From: Aquarana catesbeiana
Taxonomy: Eukaryota; Chordata; Amphibia; Anura; Ranidae
DNA length: 64,000 bases
Assembly (NCBI RefSeq): GCF_042186555.1
Contig: NC_133327.1
Location: forward strand, 53,752,408-53,816,407
Reading direction: 5' to 3'
Below, in pieces: positions 11,577 to 23,596 of the stretch. The notes beneath the pieces were generated by a model. It made no database searches, had not been told where the DNA came from, and saw nothing but the letters and a program-made list of their open reading frames with translations. Position numbers and translations under genes: made by a program. Position 1 is the first letter of the stretch; each line of letters begins with the position of its first letter.

Positions 11577-11865
11577 GGGTCTGAAGGGGGGGTGTCTGCA
11601 CTGTAGGGGGGTCTGCATTGTAGGGGGGGTCTGCAATGTAGGGGGGTCTGTATTGTAGAGGAGGCCTTCACTGTAGGAGGGGGGTCTGCACTGTAGGGGG
11701 GGTCTGCACTGTAGGGGGGGTCTGCACTGTAGGGGTGTCTGTATTGTAGGGGGTTCTGCACTGTAGGGGGGGTCTGTACTGTAGGAGGGGGGTCTGCACT
11801 GTAGGGGGGTCTGTATTGTAGGGGGGAGTCTGTACTGTAGGGGGGGGTCTGAACTGGCCATATCC
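11577..11865. repeat. G-rich minisatellite, ~17-base unit
   Basis: About 16 copies of a GGGGGGTCTGCACTGTA-like unit with CTGTATTG and CTGCAATG variants. It lies at the core of the inverted Penelope-like structure. The long apparent proline-rich ORFs here are reading frames of the repeat. Confidence 0.85.
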
Positions 11866-12633
11866 GCTAATTCTTTGATTAGTGTAATTATTTTGTATTC
11901 TCTTTTTGGATAAATATTGTGTGCTTCAATAGTCACTTGTATTGTCTGTCCCATAAATTCTAACCAAATTGTAAATTATGTATTTTTTAGCTGTACAAGC
12001 AATGACTGATACCTCCGCTCTCCAGACGCCACCACATTACATGTATACACTCTATCTATATGATATGGTAGCATCGCAGTGCTCGCCCCTTGATGCATTG
12101 AGGCTCCCTGGCACTGGGGGGCTCTTCATACACTGGCTCTATATTGAGACAACTCCTGGTACTTTTCTTGCAAACATATTTACTGCATTATTTTTCTTTT
12201 TCATGATAGATCCACGTGTCCCCTTTAGCTTAATCCTTGTGAGCATTGATGTGTTGTGCGATGATGCAAGCGCTGCTACCTTTCAATACATAGTCTTTTC
12301 ACCTCCTCTTTCTGCTGTATTTGGATTCATACAGCATTAAATTGTGTGAGGCCTCTTGTGGCCCCCATATACAAACTTTTTGAGTCCTAAGAACATGTGG
12401 TGGAGCGGGACAGGAAGATTTCAGCCTTGCTTTCTGTCAATCCATCATGTTGTGTAAAAAGACACGAATTATGTAAGTATTTTTCTCTACAATTGTTTAT
12501 GTCTTGCCATGCTTAGGAAACGGCGAAGAAGTGGCCACTGTTACTACATATATTGTTATATTTACTCATTATGAATTTTGTATTATTATTCTCTTTTTCT
12601 TTTGTTGATAGAAAAAACAGCATACCTCAGCTC

Positions 12634-12688
12634 AGCCCCTGAAGAAGGAAATGAATACTATACCATTTTTCCGAAATACGTCGGGTAT
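12634..12688 (+). ncRNA. Hammerhead-like ribozyme motif B
   Basis: Plus strand: stem I GCCC, core CTGAAGA (12639-12645), helix II GGAAAT...ATTTTTCC, core GAAA (12673-12676), then TACGTC with the predicted cut after 12682, then GGGT. It is the mirror copy of motif A in the opposite arm. The helix III segment (TACGT) differs from motif A (CATGT), so this copy may be decayed. Confidence 0.5.
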
Positions 12689-13095
12689 TCTGTAAACACA
12701 TTTTGGTCGACTACATGTGTAGACCTCATGTGTATATTAGTAAATCTTTGCTGTTTATCATTTGTGTCATATATTATTGTTTTTATAGATATTCTTATTT
12801 TTGTATATCAAGCTTATGCTCATGTGTATTTCCAATAAATGTTGTACTTTTTTACACTTTTTGTATGATCTGGTTTTACCTCCCATGCCCATTTAATCCC
12901 TGGGGCATTTCCCTTTTGCAAATTTCTATATATGGGATGTGGCATGGGTTTCCAGTTCTGATCCTCAATAGAGGTTTCTCTTAAACAATTTTCTCAGAGT
13001 TACAAAGGACAAACAAACCAGAAGGAAGAGCTGCATATTCATGATTGATTTTTAGGCATACGTTTAATCCTCAGACCTTTTTTGTCTTTCCCTAG

Positions 13096-13256
13096 AGGAC
13101 ATCAGGAAATTCTGCTGTCAGCTGTCTACATATCCTGATTCATCACTGAGGATGATATATGAGTATTACAGAGATGATCTGATCTACATTCTGGAGAACT
13201 TGAACCCTCATTCTGTTCTTAGTGAACTAAAATCTCGGGATGTCTTAAATGTAGAG
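13096..13256 (+). CDS. NLR exon 2: first half of CARD
   Basis: The acceptor GTCTTTCCCTAG ends at 13095 and the donor GTAAGA starts at 13257. The exon opens in phase 1 (AG completes a codon) and has 53 complete codons, without stops, ending in phase 0. The peptide starts DIRKFCCQLSTYPD and contains YYRDDLIYILENLNPHSVL and KSRDVLNVE. The pattern RDDL..xL...L..L.....VL..E is the CARD helix 1-3 signature (compare the 'HR..LI.RV..VE..LD.L...VL...QY' pattern in ASC and NLRP1 CARDs, from memory). The other frames have stops. A death-fold domain other than CARD (DD or pyrin) is less likely because helix spacing and the continuation in exon 3 fit CARD. Confidence 0.85.
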
Positions 13257-13834
13257 GTAAGATAACAATGTTTCCAAAATTATCTGTACCGTATGTCAGC
13301 AAAAAGTAACAATGGGAATAAAGGTAGTCACACATACCTAAACGTTCCTAGTTCTCAAACTGCTGTTTGAAGGTCCTATTTCTGGTGCATGAAAGTTGGT
13401 TAAAAGTCTTTGTAAGCTTTAGGCTAGGTTCCTAACTAGTGTCTCCTAAATGTCTGTTTTTGCACACTTTTTTAGCACATATTTCATGTATTTTCTGGCT
13501 ACACGCACAGGGCAGCCCATGCATTTCAATGTCATGCAAAAATGCACTTCTGCTTTTTACATTTGGGGTGCCATTAACAATGAATGGCACTGCAAGTGCG
13601 ACACAATTTTTTGTGTATTAGATGAATGCACGTACAAATGTGTGTTTTTGCAGGCATTCACAGAGCGCAGTGAATGGAGCTTTGGTGTTGAACCCAGAGA
13701 AGTGTATGGGAAAACCTCTGTCCGTTTAGGGCATTGGAAAACCAGCATCTGGTCTTGGACATTTAGCAAGTAAAAAAGGCGCAATGCAGGTATACCTCAG
13801 ATAACTGTTCCTAAATAGTCCAATTGAAGGGTGG

Positions 13835-13938
<104 letters not shown>

Positions 13939-14057
13939 AGAGGAGTCAGTCGGGGCTGCCACCAAAAAGGACCAGAAGCAAGGTCCAATAGGCTAGAAGA
14001 AAGAAACAAGTAGAGGGGCGCCTCTGAGTATATATCAACAACAATTTATTAAAAACA

Positions 14058-14383
14058 GTGAAACAGGTAATAAAAGAACAAAGGGGTACCGGATAGTGTA
14101 GTATTTTCAACAAAGATGAGTTTTATTAAAATCATAAGGATGTACTCACATAGAACATAAAAGCACAGCATCTATCTCCTACGAGTGGGGAGCTCGTCAA
14201 CCTCGGTCAGTGTAGAGTGCCTATCCCGGACTGACCGAGGTTGAAGTGCTCCCCACTCGTAGGAGATAGATGCTGTGCTTTTATGTTCTATGTGAGTACA
14301 TCCTTATGATTTTAATAAAACTCATCTTTGTTGAAAATACTACACTATCCGGTACCCCTTTGTTCTTTTATTACCTGTTTCAC
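14058..14383. repeat. Giant near-perfect palindrome: 153-base arms, ~20-base loop
   Basis: The left arm 14058-14210 (GTGAAACAGGTAATAAAAG ... ACCTCGGTCAG) is matched base for base by the reverse complement at 14231-14383, apart from a few mismatches near the loop (AGCTCGTC against AGCACTTC). The loop is 14211-14230. An AATAAAAC word lies in the right arm on the plus strand and in the left arm on the minus strand. It has no ORF. It may be a foldback of a retroelement end or a terminal-repeat-only transposon. Confidence 0.93.
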
Positions 14384-15447
14384 CTATACTGAGGTACCAA
14401 GACAGAGAAAGTACCTGCTCTGGTCCAGGGATCCCAAGGATAGACAACCCCCACCAGCATTTGCTGTTTTGCGGTTTTCCCATTACCGCAAGGTAAGGGG
14501 CCGCTGCTCACTTTTGTGTGATCTATGCACGAAGAGGATTTACACCCTCTCTCCTCAGGCACCCCACTCTGCTATTTGCACATTGGACGGTTTTATTTAT
14601 TCTAAGAAGAAATAACATCACTGAACCCTTTGTTTACTCTCCAGTTTCTCACTTATCGCACATAAGTTTTTTTGTTTTTTTGGATTTTTTGGATTTTTTC
14701 AGACTCATTTTGATTGACTGATCATTGTGGCACCATCTGCTAGCAATGTGATTGGAGTGTGTATGTCACACACTACCTTGCACTTTCTATGCGATTTTGC
14801 ACGTTTTCACAGGAAGTTTTATGTATTGCTGTGTTTTGCACATCCATCCATTTGCACCTTATGTCCAGGGCTGCACATATTGTTCAGCAGTACTTTAGTA
14901 CTTTATGGTTTTTTTTTTGCACATAAGTTTTATTTTTGGTTTTTTGCTTACTTATTGCTGTACTTTGCACATTTACCTATTCACACTTCACGTCCATGTT
15001 TGCACATTAGTGTATACTATTATTATGTGATTGTCTGTGGATTGATATTTTATTTATTGCAGTAATTTGCACACTCATTTTGTTTACACTGTCCTTTAGG
15101 GCTTTAGATATTGCACATTTATTTGGCATTGCCCTTGATTATCACTAGTTTTATACTATATCATTATATACACTACCTTGCTGCTGGCAGCTTTTAGTTT
15201 TCACTGGGCTGCAGCATTTACCTCATACTGCTACCCGTAGCAGCACTTTCTTATTTCTCCTGAATAGCGCAGCACCTAGCCCCACCCTTCTTTCATTCAC
15301 GTGTAGGCTTTGTTTGACCCCATTCGGTGCTTGCAGCTGTTCTATCTGTATCTCTCCCCAACGGTAGCGCAGGAATAACCCACATCACATATCATCAACA
15401 TTATCTTTATTATTTCAGAAATAAAATTAATACATTTGTTTTTCCAG

Positions 15448-15619
15448 AAGTACATGCCAATTATACAAGATGCAAGTACCTTCTCCAGCATTTTGTTACA
15501 CGATATTCTGGAACTGGGAAGAGAAGCCGTGATCGGACTCTGGGAATGTCTCTGCGCACTGTTAAAAGATCATCCTCATCCTAATTTATTGGCAATTCTA
15601 GGTGAAATTCGCAAGATAG
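15448..15619 (+). CDS. NLR exon 3: second half of CARD
   Basis: The acceptor TTTTTCCAG ends at 15447; the exon reads K-Y-M-P-I-I-Q-D-A-S-T-F in phase 0 and ends AAG-ATA-G before GTAATA (phase 1). It continues the CARD with EKYMPIIQD, then LLHDILELGREAVIGLWECL and LLKDHPHPNLLAIL, matching CARD helices 4-6 (T.....LLD.I...G..A...F...L....P.LL..L). The last residues, GEIRKIG, begin the linker. The CARD in total is about 105 residues, a normal length. Confidence 0.88.
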
Positions 15620-15703
15620 GTAATAATACCTTGTTTTTAGAATCAAATTTGTTATATTATAATCATCATTAGCACAGATATCATTAGACTCAATACATTA
15701 GAC

Positions 15704-16056
15704 CAGGGTCAGCAACCCACGGGCCACACCCGGCCCACCACCGCTAGATGTCCGGCCCATCAGTTCCCATGATTAATTCAGGGGCACTCGGCCAGCGGAC
15801 ATTTTCGTTGGACAGCGGCGTGCATCGGTATCACAAGGCTGGATGGGGGAGGGAACCACTAGAGTTGACTTTTTACATTACCCAGCAGGTGATTGGTTGC
15901 CAGGCAATCCTAGCAACCAATCACCAGCCTCTTAATGTGAAAAGATAACCAGCAGTTCTCGTCCCCATCCAACCCTGTGATATCGATCTCTGCTCGGCTC
16001 GCTGTACACCTGTGTAGGGTAGGAGAGTTCTACGTACACAGTGTGTGAGTGTGTGT

Positions 16057-16087
<31 letters not shown>

Positions 16088-16803
16088 GCAGAGGACACTA
16101 TGGCGGGTACAGAGGACACTATGGGGGGTACAGAAGACACTATGGGGGGGTACAGAGGACACTATGGGAGGTACAGAGGACACTATGGGGGGTACAGAGG
16201 ACACTATGGTGGGGGCAGAGGACACTATGAGGGGTACAGAGGACACTATGGCGGGTACAGAGGACACTATGGGGGGTACAGAGGACATTATGGGAGGTAC
16301 AGAGGACATTATGGGGGGTACAGAGGACACTATGGGGGGTACAGAGGACACTATGGGGGGTACAGAGGACACTATGGTGGGGGCAGAGGACACTATGAGG
16401 GGTACAGAGGACACTATGGGGGGTCCAGAGGACACTACAGTGGGGGGAGAGGGACCCCATCTCCTCTGTGGACTGGGACCTTTTCTCCCCTGGGGACAGG
16501 GACCCCATCACCCCTGGGGACAGGAAAGCCATCTCCAGACCATGCTGGCTGACAGAGCTGGTGTCAGCCATCATTGGGTGCCAGGATAGGGGAGGGGGCA
16601 GTAAAATCCAAATCCCCAGCCACATGCTCCCTCAGGGTGAACTGGCTTTATATTATGCACCTTAAAGTGAGGTAAACCTGTACTGTTATTATTACTGTGT
16701 TAGGATTATTATTATCTTAATTTATTAGTAGGTGAATGCGGCCCTCCATGCATTCGCATACATTTAATCCGGACCTTAGCTGGAAAAAGGTTTCTGACCC
16801 CTG
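15704..16803. mobile_element. hAT-type element with exact 8-base target duplication
   Basis: Left end CAGGGTCAGCAACCCACGGG, right end CTTAGCTGG...TTTCTGACCCCTG. CATTAGAC flanks both sides (15696-15703, 16804-16811), the 8-base duplication expected of hAT. The interior has no transposase ORF; it holds a (TG)n/(G)n tract (16043-16088) and a 21-base minisatellite. Long apparent ORFs across the minisatellite are artefacts. Confidence 0.9.
16043..16445. repeat. (TG)n-(G)n tract and 21-base minisatellite
   Basis: After about 30 bases of TG and about 20 of G, there are some 17 copies of TACAGAGGACACTATGGGGG with small variants (GGAGG, GGCGG, GGTGG, GACATT). It lies inside the hAT element at 15704-16803. 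Confidence 0.92.
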
Positions 16804-17149
16804 CATTAGACTATAACAACTGCTACTGAAAGCTGATGGTGGTGCATGGATGCCTCTGCTCAGAACAAGATTAATATACAGAATATGCCTTACAGAGCTA
16901 CTTCCCAACTCTGTCCTCCTTCCCAACTGGTGCTTAAATTACTGGAATTGTTATCCATAAGAACAGTGGCACCACTCCCCTGGTCATATGACAGTGCTTG
17001 GACCCAGCAGTTACCTGTAGCAAAGTGACAGGAGAGCAGGTCACATACTCTTCTGTCCTTGAAAGTGGTGTTGTCATCAGCTGCAGAGGAAGGAGCAGTG
17101 GGGAAAAGCTGATAGAGTGTAAAGCGGAGTTAGGGAAGGATCTTTGCAG

Positions 17150-18395
17150 CACATTTTGAATGACAATTGCTCTGTCATGCAACACTGTGCACAAATTAAA
17201 TTTTTATCATTTTTTGATACAGATAGAGCATTCATTTGGTAGCATTTATTCACTACTGGGGTTTTTATTTTTCACAAAATAAATGAAAAAAGACAGAAAA
17301 AAAACACTTTTCTTAGTTTCTATTATAAAATTTTGCTAATAAGTAATATTTCTTTTTCACTGGTGTACGCTGATGAGGCTGCACTGATGGGCACAAGTGC
17401 TGCGCAAACTGTTGGTGCTATATAAATCCTGTATAATAATAATAATAATGGGCACTGATGAGGCTGCACTAATGGGTACTGATGAAGCTGCGATGATTAG
17501 GCTGTACTGATGTGCAGTTATGGGCACAGATGAGGCTGAATTGATGGGCACTGATGAGGCTACACCGATGAGCATGATGGTCACTGATGAGACTGCACTG
17601 ATGAAGCAGCACTGATGGGAACTGATGAGGCGGCACTGATGGGCACTGATAAGCTGCACTGTTGGGCACTGAAGGACACTGTTGAGACTGTACTGATGAG
17701 GCAGCACTGATGGGCACTGATAGGCTGCACTGATTTGCACTGATAAGGCTGCACTGATGGGTACTGATGAAGCTGCACTGATGAGGCTGCACTAATGGGC
17801 ACTGATGAGGCTGCACTGATTGATGAGGCTGCACTGATGAGCACAATGGGCACTGATGAGGCTGCACTGATGAAGCAGCACTGATGGGAACTGATGAGGC
17901 AGCACTGATTGCCACTGATAAGCTGCACTGTTGGGCACTGATGAACACTGATTAGGAGGCAATGACGAGGCTGTTCTGATGAGGCAACACTGATGGGCAC
18001 TGATAGGCTGCACTAATAGGCACTGCTAAACAGTACTAATGATCAGGGCACTGATGATCAGGGCACTGATTATCAGTGTACACAATGTACTCAGTGTGCC
18101 TTGTCAGATCGGCTCTCATTTCTCACACGCTGTCTCTGTGTGAGGAAAGGAGAGCTGATAACTGGCAAGTCTATTTACATGTGACCAGCTGTGATTGGAC
18201 ACAGCTGATCACATGGTAAAGGACTTCTGTGATTGGCCCTTTAACCCGATCAGTGGTCAGCTGTGTCCAAAGCACATGGTAGTTACAGAGTGCACCTGAT
18301 GCATGGACATGGGAGGTCATTTATGAACGTTCTCCTAGAACTAGAGGCCTGTGCTGTAGCTGTCTTTGGCTATAGCGTGGGCAGGGAGTGGTTAA
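17150..18395. mobile_element. TTAACCACTT-family copy, 5' truncated, with internal minisatellite
   Basis: Begins like 38310 (CATTTTGAATGACAATTGCT then CTGTCATGCAACACTGT) and ends at 18386-18395 in GAGTGGTTAA. An imperfect 16-base-arm hairpin (CATGTGACCAGCTGTG ... CACAGCTGATCACATG) lies at 18177-18214. The middle is a GATGAGGCTGCACTGATGGG-type array. No transposase was recognised. Confidence 0.65.
17366..18070. repeat. Minisatellite built of GCACTGAT / GATGAGGCT units
   Basis: Irregular units of about 12-27 bases (GGGCACTGATGAGGCTGCAC with variants). A SINE-type tail (17396-17449) is embedded near the left edge. Minus-strand Ser/His/Gln-rich ORFs are repeat artefacts. Confidence 0.85.
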
Positions 18396-18456
18396 AATAA
18401 ATTTTTACTGACCTCTGTAGCTGCTTGTACTGTAGTGTAATTTGCCCTCAAAGTTC

Positions 18457-19267
18457 ATTAACCACTTCAGCCCCGGAAGGATTTGCCCCCTTAATGACCA
18501 GGACATTTTTTGCGATATGGCACTGCATCGCTGTAACCAATCAAAATTGATGTGCTTTTAAAAAAAAAGCCTTTTCCTATAAACAAAAAAAAAGCCACAA
18601 TTTTGAAAGAAAAACACAATATTTTTTACTTTCTGCTATAATAAATATCCAAATAAAAAAAAAAATGTCTTCATCAGTTTAGGCCGATATGTATTCTTCT
18701 ACATATTTTTGGCAAAAAAAAATCACAATAAGCGTATATTGATTGGTTTGTGCAAAAGTTATAGTGCCTACAAAATAGGGAATAGATTTATGGCATTTTT
18801 ACTATTTACTTTTTTTACTAGCACTGGCCGCGATCTCCGATTGTTAGCGGGACTGCGACATTGCGGTGGACAGATCGGACACTGTTGACACTTTTTTGGG
18901 ACCATTGACATTCATACAGCGATCAGAGCTAAAAATAGCCACTGATTACTGTATAAATGTCACTGACAGGGAAGGGGTTGACAACAGGGGGCGATCAAGG
19001 GGTTAAATGTGTGACCTAGGGAGTGTTTCTAACTGTGGGGGGATGTGACTGCCTGGAGGAGGAGACCGATCTCTGTTAATAACCAGTATGAACAGCAGAT
19101 CTGTTTCCTCTCCCCTGACAGAACAGAGATCAGTCTGTTTACATTGACAGACCTCCACTCTGTTACGCCTATACCCATTAAAGCGCCCGCAGTACAGCTA
19201 TGGTGTATCGCGCAAGGGGAGCCAACATGCCGCCATATAATGACGGCGGCTGGTCGGCAATTGGTTA
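18457..19267. mobile_element. TTAACCACTT-family copy
   Basis: Starts TTAACCACTTCAGCCCCGG and ends CAATTGGTTAA near 19266. It shares internal words with 35760-36360 read in the opposite direction (GTATAAATGTCA, ACATTGCGG, GCAAAAGTTATAG, GATCAAGGGGTTAAATG). No ORF of note. Confidence 0.65.
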
Positions 19268-20007
19268 AAGAAAAACTAAAATTGCAACTAGGTAATCAAA
19301 TTCCCAACCATCCAATAAGAATGCAGAGCTTTTGAGAACAGCCTACACACTGTCACCAGTACTTCCACTATGAACATTAAGGATGAATGACTCCACAGTA
19401 TCTGCAGCTACATAGGTCAGTATCGGCTTGTTTTAAAGCATAGTTAAGAATATGTAAATACCTGCACAGCTTGGCCACTGGTTCACTTTAAGGCTCAATT
19501 TAGGGGTTATGTTAGGATAGTGCTAGGGTCAGCATTTAGGGATTTTACATTTTAAGGTTAGGGATAAAGCAATATTTAACCCCAAAACAAAAATACAATA
19601 TATTGCAGCTTACTGATTCTTAAATGCAGTGGCTGTGATGGTTTTGATGGTTTCTTATTTAGGTTTTTTCTTTTATTCTAACCTGGTAATCTGGCCAGTA
19701 ACACACTTTCTGTCTTAAGGTGTCTTCATGCTGGTTGGAGGGGCAACTGAGATACCCTTGGACAATAGCATTGTTAGCCTGGGGGAAAATGTATTAAACT
19801 AGCAGATTCCGATGGATTTGACTAACAATTTATAGCTGAACTCCAGCTAACACTTTTTAAGCAGTTACAGCAAAACATTTTTTTTTTTCCTTTTTGGATA
19901 AATATTTTATATACATTAATAAAAGCTGACCATTGTAAGTAACCTGTCAGTGTTAAGAGGTTTGTCTCAACCCTTTAACTGCAACTTTTTCTGGACAGCT
20001 TGGTCTT

Positions 20008-21080
20008 TAACCACTTCCCGCCCAGCCTATAGCGGATTGACGTCCGGGAAGTGGTTGCGTTATCCTGACTGGGTGCAGACTCTTTACCACATGATCAGCC
20101 GTGTCCAATCATGGCTGATCACGATGTCAATAGGAAGAGCCGTTGATCGGCTTTTCCTCACTAGCGTCTGACAGACGCGAGTAGAGGAGAGCCGATCGGC
20201 GGCTCTCCTGACAGGGCAGGTCTGCGCTGATTGTTTATCAGCGCAGCCCCCCCTCGGATCACCACACTGGACCACCAGGGATCGCCACTAGGACCACAAG
20301 GGAAGGGGCAACATGTGGATGGCCAGGTATGTACCCCATGGCCATCCACATGTGCCCAATCTGTGCCAATCAGTGCCCATAAATGGGCATTGATTGGCAC
20401 CATTATGTTTCAGTTATGCCCAGCAATGCCACCAATCAGTGTCATCAGTGCCACCTGTCAGTGCCCATCGGTGCCACCTGTCAGTGCCCATCTGTGCCAC
20501 CTATCAGTGCCACCCATAAGTACCCATCAGTGCCACCCATAAGTACCCATCAGTGCCACCCATAAGTACCAATCAGTGCCACCTACAAGTGCCCATCAGT
20601 GCCGCCTATGAGTGCCCATCGGTGCCACCTATGAGTGCCCATCAGTGCCGCATACCAGTGCCACCTATCAGTGCCCATCAGTGCCGCCTATCAGTGCCCA
20701 TCATCAGTGCCCATAAGTGCCACCTCATCAGTGCCACCTCATTGTTGCCACCTCATCGTTGCCCATCAGTGCCGCTGTATCAGTGCCCGTCAGTGCAGCC
20801 ATATCAGTGCCCGTCATTGAAGAAGAAAACGTACTTATTTACAAAAAACTTTTTTCAAAATTTTCGGTCTTTTTTTATTTGTTGCGCAAAAAATAAAAAC
20901 CGCAGAGGTGATCAAATACCACCAAAAGAAAGCTCTATTTGCGGGAACAAAATGATAAAAAATTTGTTTGGGTACAGTGTAGCATGACTGCGCAATTGTT
21001 ATTCAAATTGCGGCAGCGCTGAAAGCTGAAAATTGGCCTGGGCGGGAAGGTGTCTAAGTGCCCGGTATTGAAGTGGTTAA
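20008..21080. mobile_element. TTAACCACTT-family copy with hairpins and minisatellite
   Basis: Left end TTAACCACTTCCCGCCCAGC, right end GAAGTGGTTAA (about 21069-21079). Successive inverted repeats are visible: TGATCAGCC/GGCTGATCA (20091-20121), GGAGAGCC/GGCTCTCC around GATCGGC (20187-20209), CTGCGCTGAT/ATCAGCGCAG (20221-20247) and CACATGTGGATGGCCA near 20308 with its partner near 20337-20353. A CAGTGCCCATCAGTGCC array fills 20395-20815, followed by an A/T-rich part shared with 36150-36240. Confidence 0.75.
20395..20815. repeat. Minisatellite, CAGTGCC(A/G)CC-type units
   Basis: Units of 11-24 bases built from CAGTGCCCATCAGTGCCACC with internal TATCAG/CATAAG variants, inside the 20008-21080 element. 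Its Pro/Ser/His-rich ORFs are artefacts. Confidence 0.88.
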
Positions 21081-22837
21081 AGAAAGTTAAATAATAACAT
21101 ACTTATTGGCAGGATCAAAATGGGACAAAAATGAAAACAAATGCAGCCACCACAACTAAGAATTGGTAAGCTGCTATACAATATACATTAAATTGTGTTT
21201 TTTGGGTTTAATACCACTTTAGGTGCTAGGGTAGAGGCGAAGTGTTGTGGAATATTAAACGCTAAGGGCTAACTTTAAGGGATTGGTTAAAACGTATGTA
21301 AACCATAACAAAGAACTTTTCTTATTTTCTCCATTTTGGTATAGTAATAAAAGTGTTGTGTTACTGTATGTGTTTGAAAAGCATCAAAAAGCACAATTGT
21401 ATTAACTGAAATTGGCAAGGGTAAAGGTGGAAAAACTGCAGGATACGAAAAGCACATTTAAAGGGAAAAATATTTGAAAGAGGAAAAGCACTACTAATTG
21501 AACTATAGTCATCTGGGACATTTGTTTTATTATATTGTACATGAGAAAGTTTGTCACTGAAAAATGAAAGCAGTTATGTGGTTCAAAAGTAAGGTTTTGG
21601 TTTAAAAACATTAATTGGATTGCACACGGATAGGTGCGGCCAAAGTTTCCGTTTTTATAACTTATACCTAAGCAATTCCGTGCAGCTGGACTCTGTCAAG
21701 GTGTTGTCAGCATCTCTGAAACTAGCTTCTCAGCCGTGTTGCCAGTGCCGTTGTGTTTGTGGATATCGTATTGTTTCAAAATGTTACCTCAAGTGTGTGC
21801 AATAGCAATTGTACTAGTGCTAGTAATTTCAACTTACTGTTGTTATGTTTACTGTTCACCTACAACTATAATACAAGAATCGTTGAACCTTGTGCTGGAC
21901 TTTGCGTGTTGTCTCGTCTCTTTGGGTACCCAGTTTCTGGTCCCACCTACAACCTCTTTGAATGACAAAAAACATCTCCTACCTTATGTAGTGGAATTGC
22001 ATACTTGCCAGCTGTCCTGCAGGGGCTGTGTTCCGGTCTATGTCTCGGGTTCTGAACTGCAGTGTCCCTGTACATGCTATTAAATATGTATACTGCCTAG
22101 CCTGAACTCCCCTCCCGTATATATGCCCTGAACAGCCACCTGAACTCTCCCTAGATCAGCATGAAGAAGTAGAGAGAGGATGGAAGAAAAGATGTATCTG
22201 CTCCATCTCCTGAGTTCCAATCTGCACAACTGCCCAAGTATTTCATGCAATTCTCAGTGCACTATAAACTCTAATTTTGAATGCTGGCTGTAAAACCTAG
22301 AGGTGTAATATCTGTGCTACTGGAGAGTGGGTGATTGTGTGGCGGAGCCAACTGAGCCTGCAGTCAGGTGGCAGACACTGGTGCTGTGTTCTGCTGCAGC
22401 CAACTTCAATTGCTTTCTCTATGCCATGCACATGTCCAGTGGCTGTTGCAATCCTGCAACTAAGACGCACATTAATTACTCATACACTCCCTCCCCAGCT
22501 AACAGGCATCTTTCTCCAGTACATACTTGCCATTTCATTACTGTAAGGTCACCTGAGTCCAGGTGACAGATGCACAACATTGGGGTCAGGAGTGGACCTT
22601 ATGGCTGACTGCTGCGGATGGAGCACCGGCACAGATCACACTGGGAGCTAGAGCATGAGATTCCCCAGGGCACGGAGTCTAAGAGCCAGCAAGTGTTCAC
22701 CGGAGCCTCTATTGGTGAGAATGGACTGTGCTGCGAATGACTCCAGGCACCCAGGGTCTCCCAGCTCACACTCACGATAGGCTACTGGAGGATAGAGAGG
22801 AAGCAGCAGTCTAGGACAACAAGGGATAGTGAGGAGA

Positions 22838-22930
22838 TAAGCCAAAGGTCAGGGCAACTAGCAGACAAGGATAGACAGAGAACACGCCAAAGGTCAGGGT
22901 ATCAAGCAGGCAGGGATAGTCAAAGAACAA
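22838..22930. repeat. Short direct repeat, ~47-base unit, two to three copies
   Basis: Repeated words GCCAAAGGTCAGGG and GCAGACAAGGATAGACAGAG. The surroundings (22590-23170) resemble the internal part of the LTR-like element at 50075-50989 (both have 'AGCAGGCAGGGATAG'-like words), so this may be a degraded LTR. I see no boundaries. Confidence 0.35.
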
Positions 22931-23596
22931 GCCCAGGACGGTAAACAAAATGAGACGTAGAGCACACAGCAAGACACACACACAGGAAGCCAAACACACA
23001 ATATTGATCAGCAAGGTAGGCTTGGACAGCACAGTGTTAAATAGTGTATCCTGTAGAGGCTAGGGTGGAGCTATGCTGAGGGAAAATTACTAAATCATGC
23101 AGGTGTGAGAGTGCAGGCCCTAAGGCTGATATAAAGACCAGAGGTAAGCAGACAAGCAGACAGACAGGGCATGAAAGTATTACTACAGATTCATGACAAT
23201 TACTCCACCTTGCACCAAGACTATAACTCCATGGCCACGTCTCTCCTCCATTCCAAGCTGACACACATCACCATATGGCCACTTATCAGCCCCAACTCCC
23301 TCCACCTTACATCACTCCCTGGTAACATCACACCTCCAACTGACATGTATCACTCCTAGTTACTTTCTACTACCCCAGCCGACAGATATCATTCCATGGT
23401 TACTTTCCATCCTTGACTTCCCCAATATCTCTGGCAGCCATGGTATGTCTTTTAGTATATATAAACCTTGCTAAATTATCTGTGAATAAATGAATTAACC
23501 AGTCATTAAGGTCGGCGGTGCTTATTAAAAGCTCTGTGCCCTTCCGGTTGGTGCTCATTCAGGGTAGTGGCTAGTACAGGGACAGGTCTCCTGCTG

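Larger units (their letters stand above)
10596..12896. mobile_element. Inverted Penelope-like structure with ~590-base arms
   Basis: The left arm (about 10596-11183) and right arm (about 12300-12896) are reverse complements at high identity. Each arm reads outward into an AATAAA-type 3' end (TTTATTGGAAATAC at the left, GTATTTCCAATAAATG at the right), and each holds a hammerhead-like motif. The hydrophobic ORFs in the arms mirror each other and are not convincing genes. The centre holds a GC-rich segment (11200-11530) and a G-rich minisatellite (11577-11865). The assignment to Penelope-like elements rests on the ribozyme-like motif and its resemblance to the 46.2 kb locus next to Penelope RT/GIY-YIG remnants. 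An alternative is a long-TIR DNA transposon. Confidence 0.6.
8574..13095 (+). other. NLR intron 1
   Basis: 4.5 kb filled with repeats: an old TTAACCACTT-family copy (8840-9590), a SINE-like repeat (9189-9408) and an inverted Penelope-like structure (10596-12896). The stretch 9591-10595 is AT-rich with no recognised element except a 'GGCCATAGATGGATCAAAAT' segment near 10045, reminiscent of a dispersed MITE end. No additional exon was recognised. Confidence 0.5.

Noticed and set aside
10587..12984. Hydrophobic small ORFs resembling membrane proteins in mirrored pairs
   Set aside because: They come from the two inverted arms of a mobile structure and have no conserved domain or splice context.
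16041..16625. Glycine/threonine-rich and His/Ser-rich ORFs of 160-180 residues
   Set aside because: All frames of the 21-base minisatellite in the hAT element; no start context or domain.
17357..18013. Ser/His/Gln-rich minus-strand ORFs
   Set aside because: Translations of the GATGAGGCTGCACT minisatellite.
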